Shown piece after piece: positions 11,288 to 22,731 of a stretch of DNA of 64,000 nt. The number at the start of each line of letters is the position of its first letter. The stretch's first letter is position 1. The DNA comes from Blakeslea trispora (Eukaryota > Mucoromycota > Mucoromycetes > Mucorales > Choanephoraceae), in NCBI GenBank assembly GCA_025331445.1, contig JAIWNE010000043.1, positions 1 to 64,000 on the forward strand, given 5' to 3'. The position numbers and the translations under genes were made by a program. A model generated the notes under the pieces. It was not told the DNA's origin. It did no database searches and saw only the letters and a program-made list of their open reading frames with translations.

Positions 11288-13264
11288 ATGGCTTCCTTAT
11301 ATAACTTTAAGAAGATTGAGCCTGTACCAACCTCGAATGATTTCATTGATATCATTTTAAACAAGACTCAAAGAAAGACTCCCACAGTCATTCACAAAAA
11401 TTACAACATTGGTCGTATTCGACAATTCTATATGCGTAAAGTTAAGTTTACACAAGAAAGTTTTGACGAAAAGTTCAAGAATATTTTGGAAGAATTCCCC
11501 AAGATGGAGGTAAGACAAAAGCGAGATCTCTCTATTTTTATAGTGATCTAACTTGTCTATTAGGACATTCACCCCTTCTATGCTGATCTCATGAATGTCT
11601 TGTACGATAAAGATCACTACAAGCTTGCTTTAGGTCAAGTCAACACTGCTCGTCATCTGATCGATCAGGTTGCTAAAGATTACGTTCGTCTCTTGAAGTT
11701 TGGTGATTCACTCTACCGTTGTAAGCAGTTGAAGAAGGCTGCTTTAGGTCGTATGGCTACTGTCATGAAGCGTCAAAAGGACAGTTTGGCATACCTTGAG
11801 CAAGTACGTCAACACTTGTCTCGTCTTCCTTCTATTGATCCCAACACTCGTACACTCTTGATCTGTGGTTACCCTAATGTCGGTAAATCTTCCTTCATCA
11901 ACAAGATCACTCGTGCTGATGTTGATGTACAACCCTATGCCTTTACTACAAAGTCTTTGTTTGTTGGTCATATGGATTACAAGTACATGCGCTGGCAAGT
12001 CATCGATACCCCTGGTATTCTCGACCATCCTCTTGAAGAACGTAACACAATTGAAATGCAGTCTATCACAGCTATGGCTCACTTGAGATCCTGTATTATG
12101 TACTTTATGGATCTCTCTGAACAGTGTGGTTACAGTGTTGAGGATCAAGTCAAGCTTTTCCACAACATCAAGCCTTTGTTTGCCAACAAGCCTATTGTCT
12201 TGGTCATCAACAAGATTGATCAAGTTAAGCCTGAGGACTTGCCTCAAGAACAACGCCAATGGATTGAAGATATTGCCAAGGACGAAAATGCTACTGTTGT
12301 AACCATGTCTTGTTATAACGAAGATGGTGTCATGAACGTCCGTAACTCAGCCTGTGACAGACTCTTGGCTGCTCGTGTCGAAATGAAGATGAAGGGCAAC
12401 AAGATCAACGATGTTATCAACAAGATTCACTTGGCTCAACCTCAACAAAGAGACAACATTGCTCGTCTTCCCAACATTCCTACCGAAGTTCAAAGCCGTG
12501 TCAAGTATGATCCTAATGATCCTAACCGCCGTAAGCTCGAAAAGGACTTGGAACAAGAATTGGGTGGTGCTGGTGTTTACAATGTTGACCTCAAGAAGAA
12601 GTACATGTTGACTGATGATGACTGGAAATACGATACTATTCCCGAATTCCTTGATGGTCACAACGTTGCTGACTTTATTGATCCCGAAATTGAAGAGAAG
12701 TTGGAAGCTCTTGAAAGAGAAGAAGAACGCTTGGAAGCCGAAGGTTTCTATCAATCCGATGAAGAAATTCTTGATGACGAAGAAGAAGCTCTTCGTTCAG
12801 CTGCCGATGCTATCCGTGATCGCAAGAAGTTGATTGTACAAGCACACCGTGCTGCTCGTGGTAGAACAAGACCTACCTTGCCCAAGACAACAGCATCCAA
12901 GTACTCTACTGTCAGTGAGATGGATCAACACTTGACAAGCATGGGTATCGATAGTTCAGATGCTACTGAACGTACAAAGGCTGCTGCTGCTGGTCGCAAG
13001 CGTACTCGTGAAGAAGCTCTTCCTGACCAAGCTGTCAAGGATGTTCAAGTTGATGAACGTGATGAGACACTTGCTGAAGAAATGAGCAACCTTGGTTTCC
13101 GTAACGTCAAGCAAAAGTTGGAAGCTGATAAACAAAAGAAGAGTGTTCAAAAGCAACAATCAAAACACGGCAAGCGTGGTGAAGCTGATAGACATATTCT
13201 TACCAAGATGCCCAAGCACTTGTTCAGTGGCAAGCGTGGTATGGGTACAACCGACCGTCGTTAA
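11288..13264 (+). CDS. NOG1: nucleolar GTP-binding protein 1, 60S ribosome assembly GTPase
   Basis: Exon 1 is 11288-11509 and exon 2 is 11564-13264, joined by a 54-nt GT-AG intron. The product of about 640 aa matches the usual NOG1/GTPBP4 length. The N-terminal helical domain starts [14 protein letters not shown] and includes [12 protein letters not shown]. The Obg-type GTPase domain shows [13 protein letters not shown] (G1), [14 protein letters not shown] (G2 region), DTPGILDHP (G3) and NKIDQV (G4). The C-terminal third is charged and Lys-rich, ending in [12 protein letters not shown], with KRTREE and KHGKRGE patches suited to nucleolar localisation. The family acts on pre-60S particles in nucleolus and cytoplasm and is essential in yeast. 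Dense use of CGT and AAG codons, unlike the spacers, suggests high expression. Confidence 0.97.
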
Positions 13265-13903
13265 TTTTCATCTATTTCTTTCTTCCCTTTTTTTTTTTCT
13301 GTTAGAGTGTATTATTTATTCCATTTTTCTCTCTTTTTTTCTAATTTGTCAAAAGAACATAGCATTTGTCCCCCCTCTTCCCTTTATTTTTCTCTCTTTT
13401 TTTTTTTCTAATAAAATGTAGATTATATATCATTGAAAAAAAAAATATAAACATATACAGCTCAAGTACATGATTACTACTTTTGTTCTTGTTTATTAAA
13501 AGAAAGAGATTACTTGAGCCATTCAAGAGGGGCTAACTAAGCTAAATTTGCATACACACAAAAAAAAAGTCATTCCAAGAGAGCATATGAGAATCCCAAG
13601 TAACAAGTAGTATTTTAGTTTTCACAAGCAAATCATCAGTATGAGAGGATTATTTGTTGCTTGATATCCTTAAATACAGTTACCTTAAAGCTATAGTCTC
13701 AATAATTCAGTTGTGCAAAGCAATTTTAGCTGATGCGCATAATTTTTATTTTTATTTTTTTATTTTTATTGAATTGTGTTTCAATTTTTGAAAAATACGG
13801 CCACACACACACATACACTCTCTCTTTCTTTCTTTTTTTTTTTTACCCCACCTTTTTCTCTCTCTTTCTTTTCTTTTATTTTTCGTTTTCTTGGATAAAG
13901 AGA
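13265..13903. other. intergenic spacer with simple repeats
   Basis: This holds the NOG1 3' UTR, with T-rich tracts at 13288-13300 and 13399-13409, then an A+T-rich spacer. A CA/CT-rich simple stretch lies at about 13801-13830. A long pyrimidine tract runs up to the ATG of the next gene at 13904. No gene was seen. Confidence 0.45.
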
Positions 13904-14951
13904 ATGATATCTCTTGGAACAGACGATAACATGAACTCTTCAACAGCAGATACCATTGTAAACTATTCCGAGTTCAGTGACCATCCTATACCACATATAA
14001 ATCAAGTAAAATGAAGTAAAAACTTTTTCTTAATGTAGCATGCTTATGCATTTTGGAATTGATTAAACCAAATCTTTGCTAGGATACAAGTTGGGATTGT
14101 GGAATAGCATGTGTTGTCATGGCCTTACGAGGATTGGGTTTTACAGTCAATATAGAAGACATGACAAGGCAATGTCCGGTCAATAGTGTCTGGACAATTG
14201 ATTTAGCCTTCTTGTTACGAAACTATGTGCAAGACTTTACCTATTACACTAGCTATCTGGGTAGTCGAAGAGAATATCAAGATCAAAAGTTTTATCAAGA
14301 CAACTTTGACGAAGACGAGAAACGAGTCAACAAATTATTTGCTATCGCTAAAAGTTGTTCTGTGCATGTTGTACGAATGTAAGTAAATATAATGTTGGAC
14401 AATCCGAGAAAAAGATATGTCAAAAGAAGAAGAAGAGACAAACACTGATTTCCCTTTTTTTTTATATATGTTCAGGATGCTTCCTTTAGATGATTTTAAA
14501 CGATTTTTATATTGCAAAAAGTTTGCTATTCTCACACTCGTGAATGCTCGCTTATTGAATTGTCAACTATGTAAGGTAAAAAAAAAACAAAAAAAAAAGA
14601 TATTCATATGCACCATGGAATGATAAAGATATCAATGGCTATCCTATAGCAAAGTCAAGGTTGTTTAGGCAGTATGTGTGGGCAACTTGATTTATTACTA
14701 GAGAGACTTAAAGGTTATGAGTATCTGGGTCATTTTATTATTTTGATTGGCTACGATCCGACTGAAGATTTGTTTATCTACCGTGATCCAGCTGCAAGTG
14801 ATACATTCTGCACAATATCAGCAGATGATCTGGACCAAGCAAGGCAGTCTGAAGGAACAGATAATGACTGGTAACACAGAATAAGCCTTTGATTATTTTG
14901 TCTGTTTTATTTACTTTCCTTTCATGTAGTATTGTTGTCAAACTGGCCTAA
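13904..14951 (+). CDS. GUCD1-like protein (guanylyl cyclase domain-containing 1 family, C39-like fold)
   Basis: The gene starts at 13904 (MISLGTDDN) and ends at the TAA at 14949-14951, with several short GT-AG introns. Joined exons contain DTSWDCGIACVVMALRGLGF, which bears the conserved Cys, then SVWTIDLAFLLRNYVQDFTYYT, then LDDFKRFLYCKKFAILTLVNA, then YLGHFIILIGYDPTEDLFIYRDPA, and a tiny last exon ending IVVKLA. This order matches the PF09778 family named after GUCD1. Despite the name, the DCG-x-AC and GHFI-x-LIGYD motifs resemble C39-type cysteine peptidases more than nucleotide cyclases. The biochemical role is unknown; a peptidase-like activity is inferred only from the motifs. Length is about 240 aa, normal for the family. 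Confidence 0.8.
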
Positions 14952-16671
14952 ATATTCACTTTATACCATATATTATGCTTTTTTTTTTTTAAAAAAAAGA
15001 AATTCGTTTTTCAGTCATCTATTTACCTCTTTCATCAAGGAATCTCTCTCTTTCTTTCTTTATTTTTTTCCTTTACTTCTTGCCTTCCTTTGTTGTATAA
15101 CTGGCATTCTATTTCCTCATGGTTAACTGGCGGCTTTGAATAGCCTAAAAGGCAATTCTCTCTCCTTCTTTGAAGAAGTTCAAGTGTTAAGCTTGAAAAA
15201 AAGAAGAGGACTTTGGATACCATTTCTTAGAATAAATATCGCGACTAACACTTGTTCGTTTCTCTATCAAATCGCTTTTTACTTTCTTTTGAAGCATAAA
15301 GTCTTTCAACATCAATTGAAAAAGATAAAACAATAGGTGATGATTTTGGTTTATCAAGATAAAAGAGCTACTGTTGAATGCGTTTGGAAAATGTACCTTC
15401 AACATATCCCCAAGCAATTGTCATTCATCCTTAGAATCCCCCCTCTTTCTTCCAACTATAGTTTGGATTCCAAAAACTAAAGAAAGTGGGACAAAAACCC
15501 CTCTTACTGCTTGAGAGACATTCAAGCAACTGTATGAAAGAAGCGAAAAAAGAAAAGAAAAGAAAAGGAATTGCAAGATGAATCCATCAAACATCTGTAC
15601 AAGGCCAAGTAACTTGATCAAGTGAAATCGCCATTTGCACTGGAATAGCAAAAAAAAAAGACATAGTCTCTATCCATCAGCAGTCTTAACTTGGGTGCAA
15701 GTCTTCAAGGTGATGATCATTTAAGGTTAGATGCACTTTAGAGATATGACATACCTGTCATAATACTTGAATTGTGCTTGTGTAACTAGCGAAAGCAATA
15801 CGTGTTAAGCATGTGGTCATCTTCTTAAACGAACAAGCATGTTAAAGGTAGCAGAGGAAAGAAGAAGAAGAAAAAGGGCAATCTCAAGAAGACAGACAAA
15901 CATTCGAAACAAGATAGTTTTGTCTTTAGAGCCAAGTGCTTTTCGTCAAGAATGAACCATGCACACATTGTCTCAGGACCCAATTGACGACTTGAGATGA
16001 ATTGTTTGTGTTTAGCGTATTTGATTTTGACGTAATGGCATTCGATATACAAAAAGACTTGAGCAAATGCGTCTGTCTGGGAATTCATCAAGTCATATTC
16101 GTTATACTGTTATTAACCCACTTTTGAGTAAGTTTTTGTTATTGCAAAAAAACAAAGAAAACGTTTTCTTTCATTTTCTTGCCAAGCAAAAAAAAAAAAT
16201 AAGTAAATAAAATAAACGGTCAGACTTTAGTTTACAAATGCTTGAAATAAGGCACAAAATAATCTATTTTTTTCTACTGAAACTTCGGAATCCAAAAACA
16301 TACTTGACGTTAGTCATAAATCAAAAGTTCATTGTTGTTTTATTGTCTAAGCCAATAAAGCCTCTTATGGATTTTTCATTTAAATTAAAATAAACAAAAA
16401 ACTTGGTGTTTATTTTTTTTTTATAAGCCAAAAATAACAATAATATTAAAGCTTGAAATAATAAAAAAAAACAAGCAAGTCATTAACAATTTAGTCGGGG
16501 AGGAGACCTGAATCACGTTTTTTGTCTTGGCGAGACCATGAACTTACTTAATTGCAACTCAGTCCTTGAACCCTCTTTAAGGCCTAAATAGAAAACGAAA
16601 AATAGCTTTTTTCTTTTTTTTTTTCTTTCTTCTATATCTTCATTTATTGCTTTTCGCTTCTTTAAAAAAAA
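14952..16671. other. long intergenic spacer
   Basis: About 1.7 kb without a convincing gene. Short frames on both strands are rich in Phe, Lys and Ser with no motif. The sequence has T and A runs near 14980, 15060 and 16190, and a pyrimidine-rich tract just before the protease ATG at 16672. A GGCCTAAATAGA element near 16580 could be a core promoter motif of the protease, but this is weak. Confidence 0.4.
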
Positions 16672-18241
16672 ATGCAGATAAAAACAGCCATTTTTATTTC
16701 CAGTGCCTTATTGTTTATTCAAGCAAATGCAACTCAAGAAAAGAAATTAATACGAGTTCCGATACATAAACGATCACAGCATGAGTTGGTCAAAAGAGAC
16801 TATGCAACAGCACCCATCTACAATGATGCTGGCTCACAATATTTAGTGGAAATCAACATTGGTACACCTCCACAGACATTTGCAGTGACGTTGGATACTG
16901 GAAGGTAATTACAAAGACTTCTCTTGATTCTATTTCATTCAAATTGTAACAATAATTTATATTAATATTTTATATATATTTTTTTTAAAAAACTATAGTA
17001 GCGACTTGTGGGTGCCTGGATCTTCATGTCCAACCTCTGACTGTCCAAATGGCTTGTTTAATGAAAGTCAATCGAGTACATTCACATCACTCAACAAACC
17101 ATTTGGATTAACTTATGGTATTGGCAGTGTCAATGGTACCTATGTCACTGATACTGTATCTATCTCAGATGCTACAGTGACATCACAACAATTCGGTCTG
17201 GCCAAAACCACATCCAATATCTTGACCAACACAAATACCATCACAACAGCCATTGCTCATACGAACCATACCCTTCAACTCAATTCATATGCTGCATCTT
17301 CATCATCTTCATCCTCATCAACAACTACATCCAATGGTATTCTAGGCTTAGGTTACCCTCGACTCACAGCTGCCTCCAGTACTGGCTCAAGCCCATATAA
17401 TCCATTTGTCTTTAATTTGGTAGCCAATGGTGTCATCAGTGACCCTGTGTTTAGTATCTACCTCAACAATCTAGAGAAAAAGGGCTGGGTGGGTGAAGTG
17501 GTGTTTGGCGGTGTAGACACAAGCAAATTCTCGGGCAACTTGACTTACATGAATGTCGTCTCACTTTCTTCAACACAACGCTCAAAATCTGGCAATAAGA
17601 AGAAGAAGAAGAGAGCTGTCTCATTCAACAATAACAATTACTATTGGATGGTAGGTGCTCAAGGCATCTCTGTCACAGACAGCAACACACCTAACAACCA
17701 TTCAGCCAGCTTTACATTCAACAGTAACAGTGCCTACATTCTAGATACCGGTACCACCTTGACTTATTTACCCACCTCCATGGCCAAAGCAGTGGTTGAA
17801 GCTGTTGTAGGCACAGGCGGTTATACCACGGATACAAGTTCTGGTGCCTATATAGTGAGTTGCAGTGCCTCTTCTTCCACAAAGCAAGTTGTCCTGAAGA
17901 TGAAAGCCAGTAGTTCCTCCACTGAACCAGTCACCTTGGCTGTGCCCATCTCTGACCTGATTATTCCCTTAGATGCAGATAGTGTATCTGCAGCTCGTTA
18001 CTGTGTATTCGGTATTGCTCCTTCATCTGGGTCGATTGGGGACAACTTGTATTTGGTGGGTGACTCTATCTTGCGTAGTGTCTATATGGTCTATGACATG
18101 GTGAATGACCGAGTAGGCATTGCACCTGCTGTAGGTGTAGGTGGTAGTGTTCAAGGTGTCTCTGCTACTTCAGATGGTCATCTAATTCGACCATGGTCTA
18201 TGCTTATGTTGTGTTTGATTGTAACACTAGTTACAATTTAA
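16672..18241 (+). CDS. pepsin-family (A1) aspartic protease, secreted and probably GPI-anchored, yapsin-like
   Basis: Exon 1 (16672-16904) encodes an N-terminal signal peptide (hydrophobic FISSALLFI) and a propeptide ending in a KR site. Exon 2 (16999-18241) follows a 94-nt intron that splits a Ser codon in DTGSSDLW, the first catalytic motif. The second is ILDTGTTLTYLP. Other A1 landmarks are YLVEINIGTPPQ, GILGLGYP and YCVFGIAPSSG. A Ser-rich insert (about ten Ser) lies near residue 175, and a basic insert NKKKKKRAVSFNNNN lies in the middle, recalling the processed loop of yapsins. The C-terminus is hydrophobic (PWSMLMLCLIVTLVTI) without a basic tail, as expected for GPI attachment. Acts at the cell surface or cell wall. 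Substrate preference is unknown. A second protease of this type lies at 31677-33091. Confidence 0.92.
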
Positions 18242-18600
18242 TCTGTTTGACATTGTGTAATAAAAAAGAAATCTATATTGGTTACCTAATAGTTGTCTTG
18301 ACATTGACTCTGTTATATGTCACACTTTTTTTTTTTTTTATTGTGAAGTGCCCCTTTTCTCTTTTTGTTTTCTCAAGATGAAACATGTGATGAATGACTG
18401 ATGTCATTGAATTTAAGGCACTCCAAAATATATGCATATGAAATAGATTGTTGATTTCTAAACATGTAACTTTTTTTTTTTTAATAATAATAATAATATT
18501 TTTATTGTTGATAGCAAAATTAAAAGAAAAATGATACATCACTACATTAAATGGGGGGGAAAAAAAAAAGGGAAATTTTTTGTTAACAAATTCAATGAAT
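18242..18600. other. 3' flank of aspartic protease 1
   Basis: Protease 3' UTR and A+T-rich spacer with T runs at about 18327-18339 and 18472-18481, a short TAA repeat near 18483-18495, and a G run near 18553-18559. No gene was seen. Confidence 0.4.
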
Positions 18601-18617
18601 TTTCTTTTTGTTTTTGA

Positions 18618-18812
18618 TACAAAAGCATTTAAAGCTTTTTCTTTGTTTTTGATACAAAAGCATTTGAAGCCTTTTTTTTTCTTGATACAAAAGCATTTGA
18701 AGCCTTTTTTTCTTGACACAAAAGCGTTTGAAGCTTTTTTTTCTTGATACAAAAGCATATAGAGCTTTTTCTTTTTCTTGATACAAAAGCATTTAGAGCC
18801 TTTTCTTTTTTC
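18618..18812. repeat. minisatellite, about 28-35-bp unit, six copies
   Basis: Six imperfect head-to-tail copies of a unit built around GATACAAAAGCATTTGAAGC followed by a T-rich linker of variable length (CTTTTT to TTTTTTTTCTT). Copies differ by single changes such as GACACAAAAGCGTTT and CATATAGAGC, and by linker length. The minus strand reads open in all three frames through it, giving repeated Ala-Phe-Val-Ser or Cys-Phe-Cys-Ile-Lys peptides, but there is no start context or flanking coding sequence. It is best read as a non-coding minisatellite downstream of the protease gene. Confidence 0.85.
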
Positions 18813-19123
18813 TTTTTTTTTTTTTTTTTAAAAAAAAGAGGGTATTTTTTGAAGGGAAGTAGGAGGATGGAAATATAGTGATGTAAATAGGATGCTATCA
18901 GTTCCTTTGGAATTGATTTCTCTTTTGAATAGAAATAATAAAATAAGCTGTACAGGTAAGAACAATAGAGTGAGAAATACACATAAAATAAGGGGGGGGG
19001 GGAAAATCGTTTTTTTTTTCTCTTCTTTTTTTTTTTTCTTGTAGTTTTTTCTCTTTTTTTTTTTTCTGTTTCCTTTTTCTTTTTTTTTTTTTTTTGCTTT
19101 CTTTTTTTTAAGAAGATGAATAG
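18813..19123. repeat. low-complexity poly-T/pyrimidine tracts
   Basis: Long T runs at 18810-18829, 19009-19075 and 19080-19110, an A run just after the first, and a G run at 18992-19001. Together they form a homopolymer-rich spacer between the minisatellite and the 3' end of the acidic protein gene. No coding content was recognised. Confidence 0.7.
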
Positions 19124-20197
19124 TTAAACACGAAGTAATGGTAAAGTATCAGAGGGGTATGAAGAATGACTTGAGCGTGCCGCAGTACTTGATTGGTCAT
19201 TTTGAAGAAGTGGTTTCTTTGCTGGTGGTGCTGCTGCAAATCCTTCATCATCAACATCATCTCGCTTTCGTTTGCAGGTATTGGTTCGAATAGGCAAGGT
19301 GGGTGGAGGCAGCATGGGTGCATTGGCATCTTGATTTATATAAATGATCTTCTTTCCTACTTGAACAGTTTGGTGGTCAAGTAACATAGTTCGACAAGGA
19401 AAGCCTTTTGATGGATAACAAATGTGGTATTCTTCTTTCTTTTCTTGTTTTTCTTCTTGATTTTCTCGCTTTTCATGGATAGTTTGCCATTCTTCATTAT
19501 GGAAATCTTCTTCTTCTTCTTCTTCTTGTGTTTGTTGTGGGGTATGGATATTATATGAACTATTTACATTGAGGTTATCTTCTTCACTGTCTTCTTCAGA
19601 CTCATCTTCAGCTAATTCTTCCAAGTGAAGTGTATGTGATAAGAGGTTTTGAGTGGCATTCACCTTGGGCATTTCTTCTACAGCTGTCTCTTGGGCTACA
19701 TCTAACCACGACCAAGTCTCTGATTCAAGATCATCTGAGGCAGGTGTATTGTTTAGGAACATCTGTTGACTGTAGTCCAGATCCAATAAGGCAGAGGGGC
19801 TTTCAGGATCTCTTTCCAACAGAGAAGGGGATTCATTGACGAATGAAACTAAGGCTTCTAATGTCTCATCAGTAGAAGTAAGCCACCAATCATCATCATT
19901 GCCACCAGCAACAGAACCATTTCTTGATTCAATCTCGGTTAATCGTTCCTCTTCTTCTCTAGCTTTCTCCCAAAGTCTTTGATGTATATATATAAGTGTC
20001 AATGATAAAAACAACAAAAAAAAAAAGAGAGACTACACTAAAATGACAAGCAGCCATTTGATTTACCTTGAAGTCAACAACAATTTTCTCAATGGCACTT
20101 CTTTTCTCTTAGGAACACTTGGGTACATAATTTCTTGACTAACATTAGCAATACGATTTAAGATTTCTCTTTCAGCTGAGAAATTGATATTCATCAT
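19124..20197 (-). CDS. hypothetical acidic protein, about 330 aa
   Basis: Two exons. Exon 1 reads from the ATG at 20197 (MMNINFSAEREILNRIA then VPKRKEVPLRKLLLTS) to a GTAAAT donor. Exon 2 starts after a TCAAAG acceptor near 19982 and joins in frame as SRLWEKAREEEERLTEIES. The N-terminal 60 residues form a basic, helical patch followed by an acidic coil. The remainder is very rich in Glu, Asp and Ser, with DDDWW and a run of Glu near residue 190, then Lys-rich helices. A Pro-rich, basic C-terminus contains TCKRKRDDVDDEG, a possible nuclear localisation signal. No domain is recognised. The acidic middle and basic ends suggest a nuclear or chromatin-linked role, which is only an inference. A second Met one codon downstream is an equally good start. 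Confidence 0.6.
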
Positions 20198-21468
20198 TAA
20201 TATGAGAAAAATATAGACTGGCTTGTTGATTGAATTGGCTACGCGTTGAATATAGAAATCACAAGAAAAGAAGAAAACTTATGTAGGAAAAAAGTAAAAA
20301 TTCGAGAGACGCAAAAAAAAAAAAGAGAGAGAGAGAGAAAAAAGGGAAATAATTGAGGGAGGGGGGAAAAAGATTTGTTAAAAATAATTTAAAAAAAAAA
20401 AGAAAAAAATCGGAATATCAATCTATTGTCGTATGATAACCAATCAATAGGCTGTATTTGAAATCCTAGCAATGCTGATGAATTCAATTGTATTCTGATC
20501 CAAATGATATTCAATTCAGTTGGATAGTTTTGGCCTTGTATCTTCACCACTATTTACTGTGTCTAATTAATAGATAAACAAAAGAATGAGAAACAGAGAA
20601 ATTATCTGAATTGTTGCTTTCAACTTCGATTAGCTTATTCGATTGAAAATCTAGTGCGTAGTACACAAAAAAGGAACTTTTGCATCTTATTTCATATATA
20701 AAAATAAAAAAAACAGCATTTCTTTGCTTCTTGAACTTCAATGACGCGTTCTGTCTTTTAGTGTCAATTTCAGCTTAAAACTGTTCTTGTATAGTTTCTC
20801 TTGTTTTTTTTTTCTTTTTTTGCTTGAAAAAAAATAAGCGTGCGTGTCAATTATTCACTTGCAAAAACACATGAAAATATGACTGCGATAAAAAAAAAGA
20901 GAAAGAAAAAAATGACATTCAATTTGGTTCTTTTCTCTCTTCCGATAGGAGGGTGTATCAACGCAAATGAGTGTTTATTATGCAAATTTTACTCTCTTCT
21001 CTATAGCTCTGAAATAAAACTGCTTATGTCATCCCAGATGGAGTACTTGTCTGTCCTTTGTAGTGTGACTCCACTCCCTTTATTTCCCTCTCTCTCTCTA
21101 TTGACTCCTTCATTTGATTAATTTCCTTTACTCCTTTATTTACTCCTTTTCTTAATTCTGTTTTGGTTGATCCAGGAACATTGTACTCACTCAAACACCA
21201 AAATAAAAAAACATCCTCTTCGGAGTTCAAATATTCAGTCCTGCCAAAGCACAGACTTGTAGCTTTAGTTGAATCAGATTGATCCGTAAGCATCCACTTT
21301 TTTTTTTTTTTGTTCCAAGTGAAAATACATGTGTTCTAGTTGACTTTATTATAGATTTGAATGTAGTTTCAGTTAAAGATTCGTTCGTATTGTAATGAAA
21401 AAAAAAGCAAAGGTTCCAAGCTTTATGTTTCCCTCTTTTTCTAATGCTTAAATGCAAGAAACATAATG
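20198..21468. other. intergenic spacer
   Basis: About 1.3 kb of A+T-rich sequence with an AG-rich stretch near 20320-20350, a G run near 20358-20366, poly-A and poly-T runs, and short Lys- or Leu-rich frames on both strands. No gene, RNA or mobile element was recognised. Confidence 0.4.
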
Positions 21469-21509
21469 TCAGAACAATAAACCTCCATCGACTGTGATTT
21501 CTTCAATTG
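21469..21509 (-). other. orphan SDR C-terminal exon (alternative last exon or duplication relic)
   Basis: On the minus strand a TTACAG acceptor at 21512-21510 is followed by an open stretch reading roughly IEEITVDGGLLF and a stop. The ITVDGG core repeats the C-terminal motif of the adjacent dehydrogenase (TITVDGGALVSPSKL, ending at 21593). The segment lies about 85 bp beyond that gene's stop. It could be an alternative terminal exon of the same gene or the last remnant of a tandem paralogue. The sequence alone does not decide. Confidence 0.45.
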
Positions 21510-21592
21510 CTGTAACAATGAACAAGGAGGTAAAAATTGACAGATTTACTTTAAAACAAGATAGATCTAATCTTTTATTTCTTCTCTTAATT

Positions 21593-22731
21593 TTACAACT
21601 TGCTTGGACTAACCAAGGCACCACCATCAACAGTAATAGTGGCACCTACAGTGTATTGACCTGCACGAGAAGAGAGATAAATACAAGTACCGGCAATATC
21701 TTCAGGTGTGCCGACTCTTCCAACAGGAACAGAAGCAATGATCTTGTCACCTCTTTCTTTCAAAGTGGCAGCCATCATCTTGGAAGGGAAAGAACCAGGA
21801 GCAACAGCGTTTACAAGAATATGTTCTCTACCGAGTCTACCAGCCAAGTGGCGACTTAAATGGTGTACAGCAGCTTTAGAAGAGGAGTAAGCATAAGTTT
21901 CCATACTAGGAGGCTAAAAGAAGAAAAAAAAAAAGAGAGAGAAAAACATTATGATCAGCCATGTCCTCTGTCTTGAAACACTTTGCATAAAAAAGTAGCT
22001 CTTACAGATTCACCATTGATAGAACCAATATTGATAACACGAGAAGGAACTTCCTTTGTAGCTCTAGCTCTTAAAAGAGGGAGACAACTAAAGAGAAAGA
22101 GAGAAGCCATATGTTATTTTATGTTTGAAATCCATTTCTAATGTTGATGACTTACGCTTGAGTCAAGGTGAAGATACGAGTGACATTGAGATTCATGACT
22201 TTTTGAAAGGCAGCATCAGGGTATTCATCAAGAGCAGCACCCCAAGTGGCACCAGCATTGTTAATCAATACATCCAAATCTAGTAAATTGAACAAGATCT
22301 GATGAGAGGACTCTTCTTATAAAAATATCTTTTTTTTTTTTTTGTACATTTTTCACGCTTGCTTAATTCAGCAACAAGCTTCTTGATGTCTTCAACACTT
22401 TGTAAGTCAGCAGGCAAAGAATGACATTTTCCAGGACCCAAAGCTGTCAATTTAGCAGCGACCTAACCATTTGCATAGATATGTAAATAATTTTTTTTTC
22501 GAGCATATGAATCTTCCTTACTTCATCACAAGCCTTAACAGAACGACTGCTGATATAAACAATGGCACCACCTTGGACAAATCCCTATTTGAATATAAGA
22601 TTCTTTCTCCCCTTTATTTTTCTTCGAGAAAAAAAAAAACTTACAGTGGCAATCATCTCACCAATACCACGAGAACCACCAGTAACTAAGACGACCTTGT
22701 CCTTGACGCTAAAAAGTTGTTGAATATCCAT
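21593..22731 (-). CDS. short-chain dehydrogenase/reductase (classical SDR, RhlG/FabG-like)
   Basis: Reads leftward from the ATG at 22731 (MDIQQLFSVKDKVVLVTGG) through several short introns. The Rossmann motif TGGSRGIGE sits about 20 residues in, followed by the NNAG motif in DVLINNAGATWG. The catalytic residues fall in NIGSINGE (Ser) and YAYSSSKAAVHHL (Tyr-x3-Lys). The C-terminus contains VNAVAPGSFPSKM and ends TITVDGGALVSPSKL. This is the classical SDR layout, about 270 aa. Such enzymes oxidise or reduce hydroxyl/keto groups with NAD(P)H in the cytosol. The order GSINGESPPSMETYAYSSSK resembles RhlG-type 3-ketoacyl reductases, but the substrate is not determined by sequence. An orphan exon with the same C-terminal motif lies just downstream. 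Confidence 0.88.

Noticed and set aside
11744..12259. Long minus-strand frames opposite NOG1
   Set aside because: They arise from the biased codon use of the real gene and show no motif.
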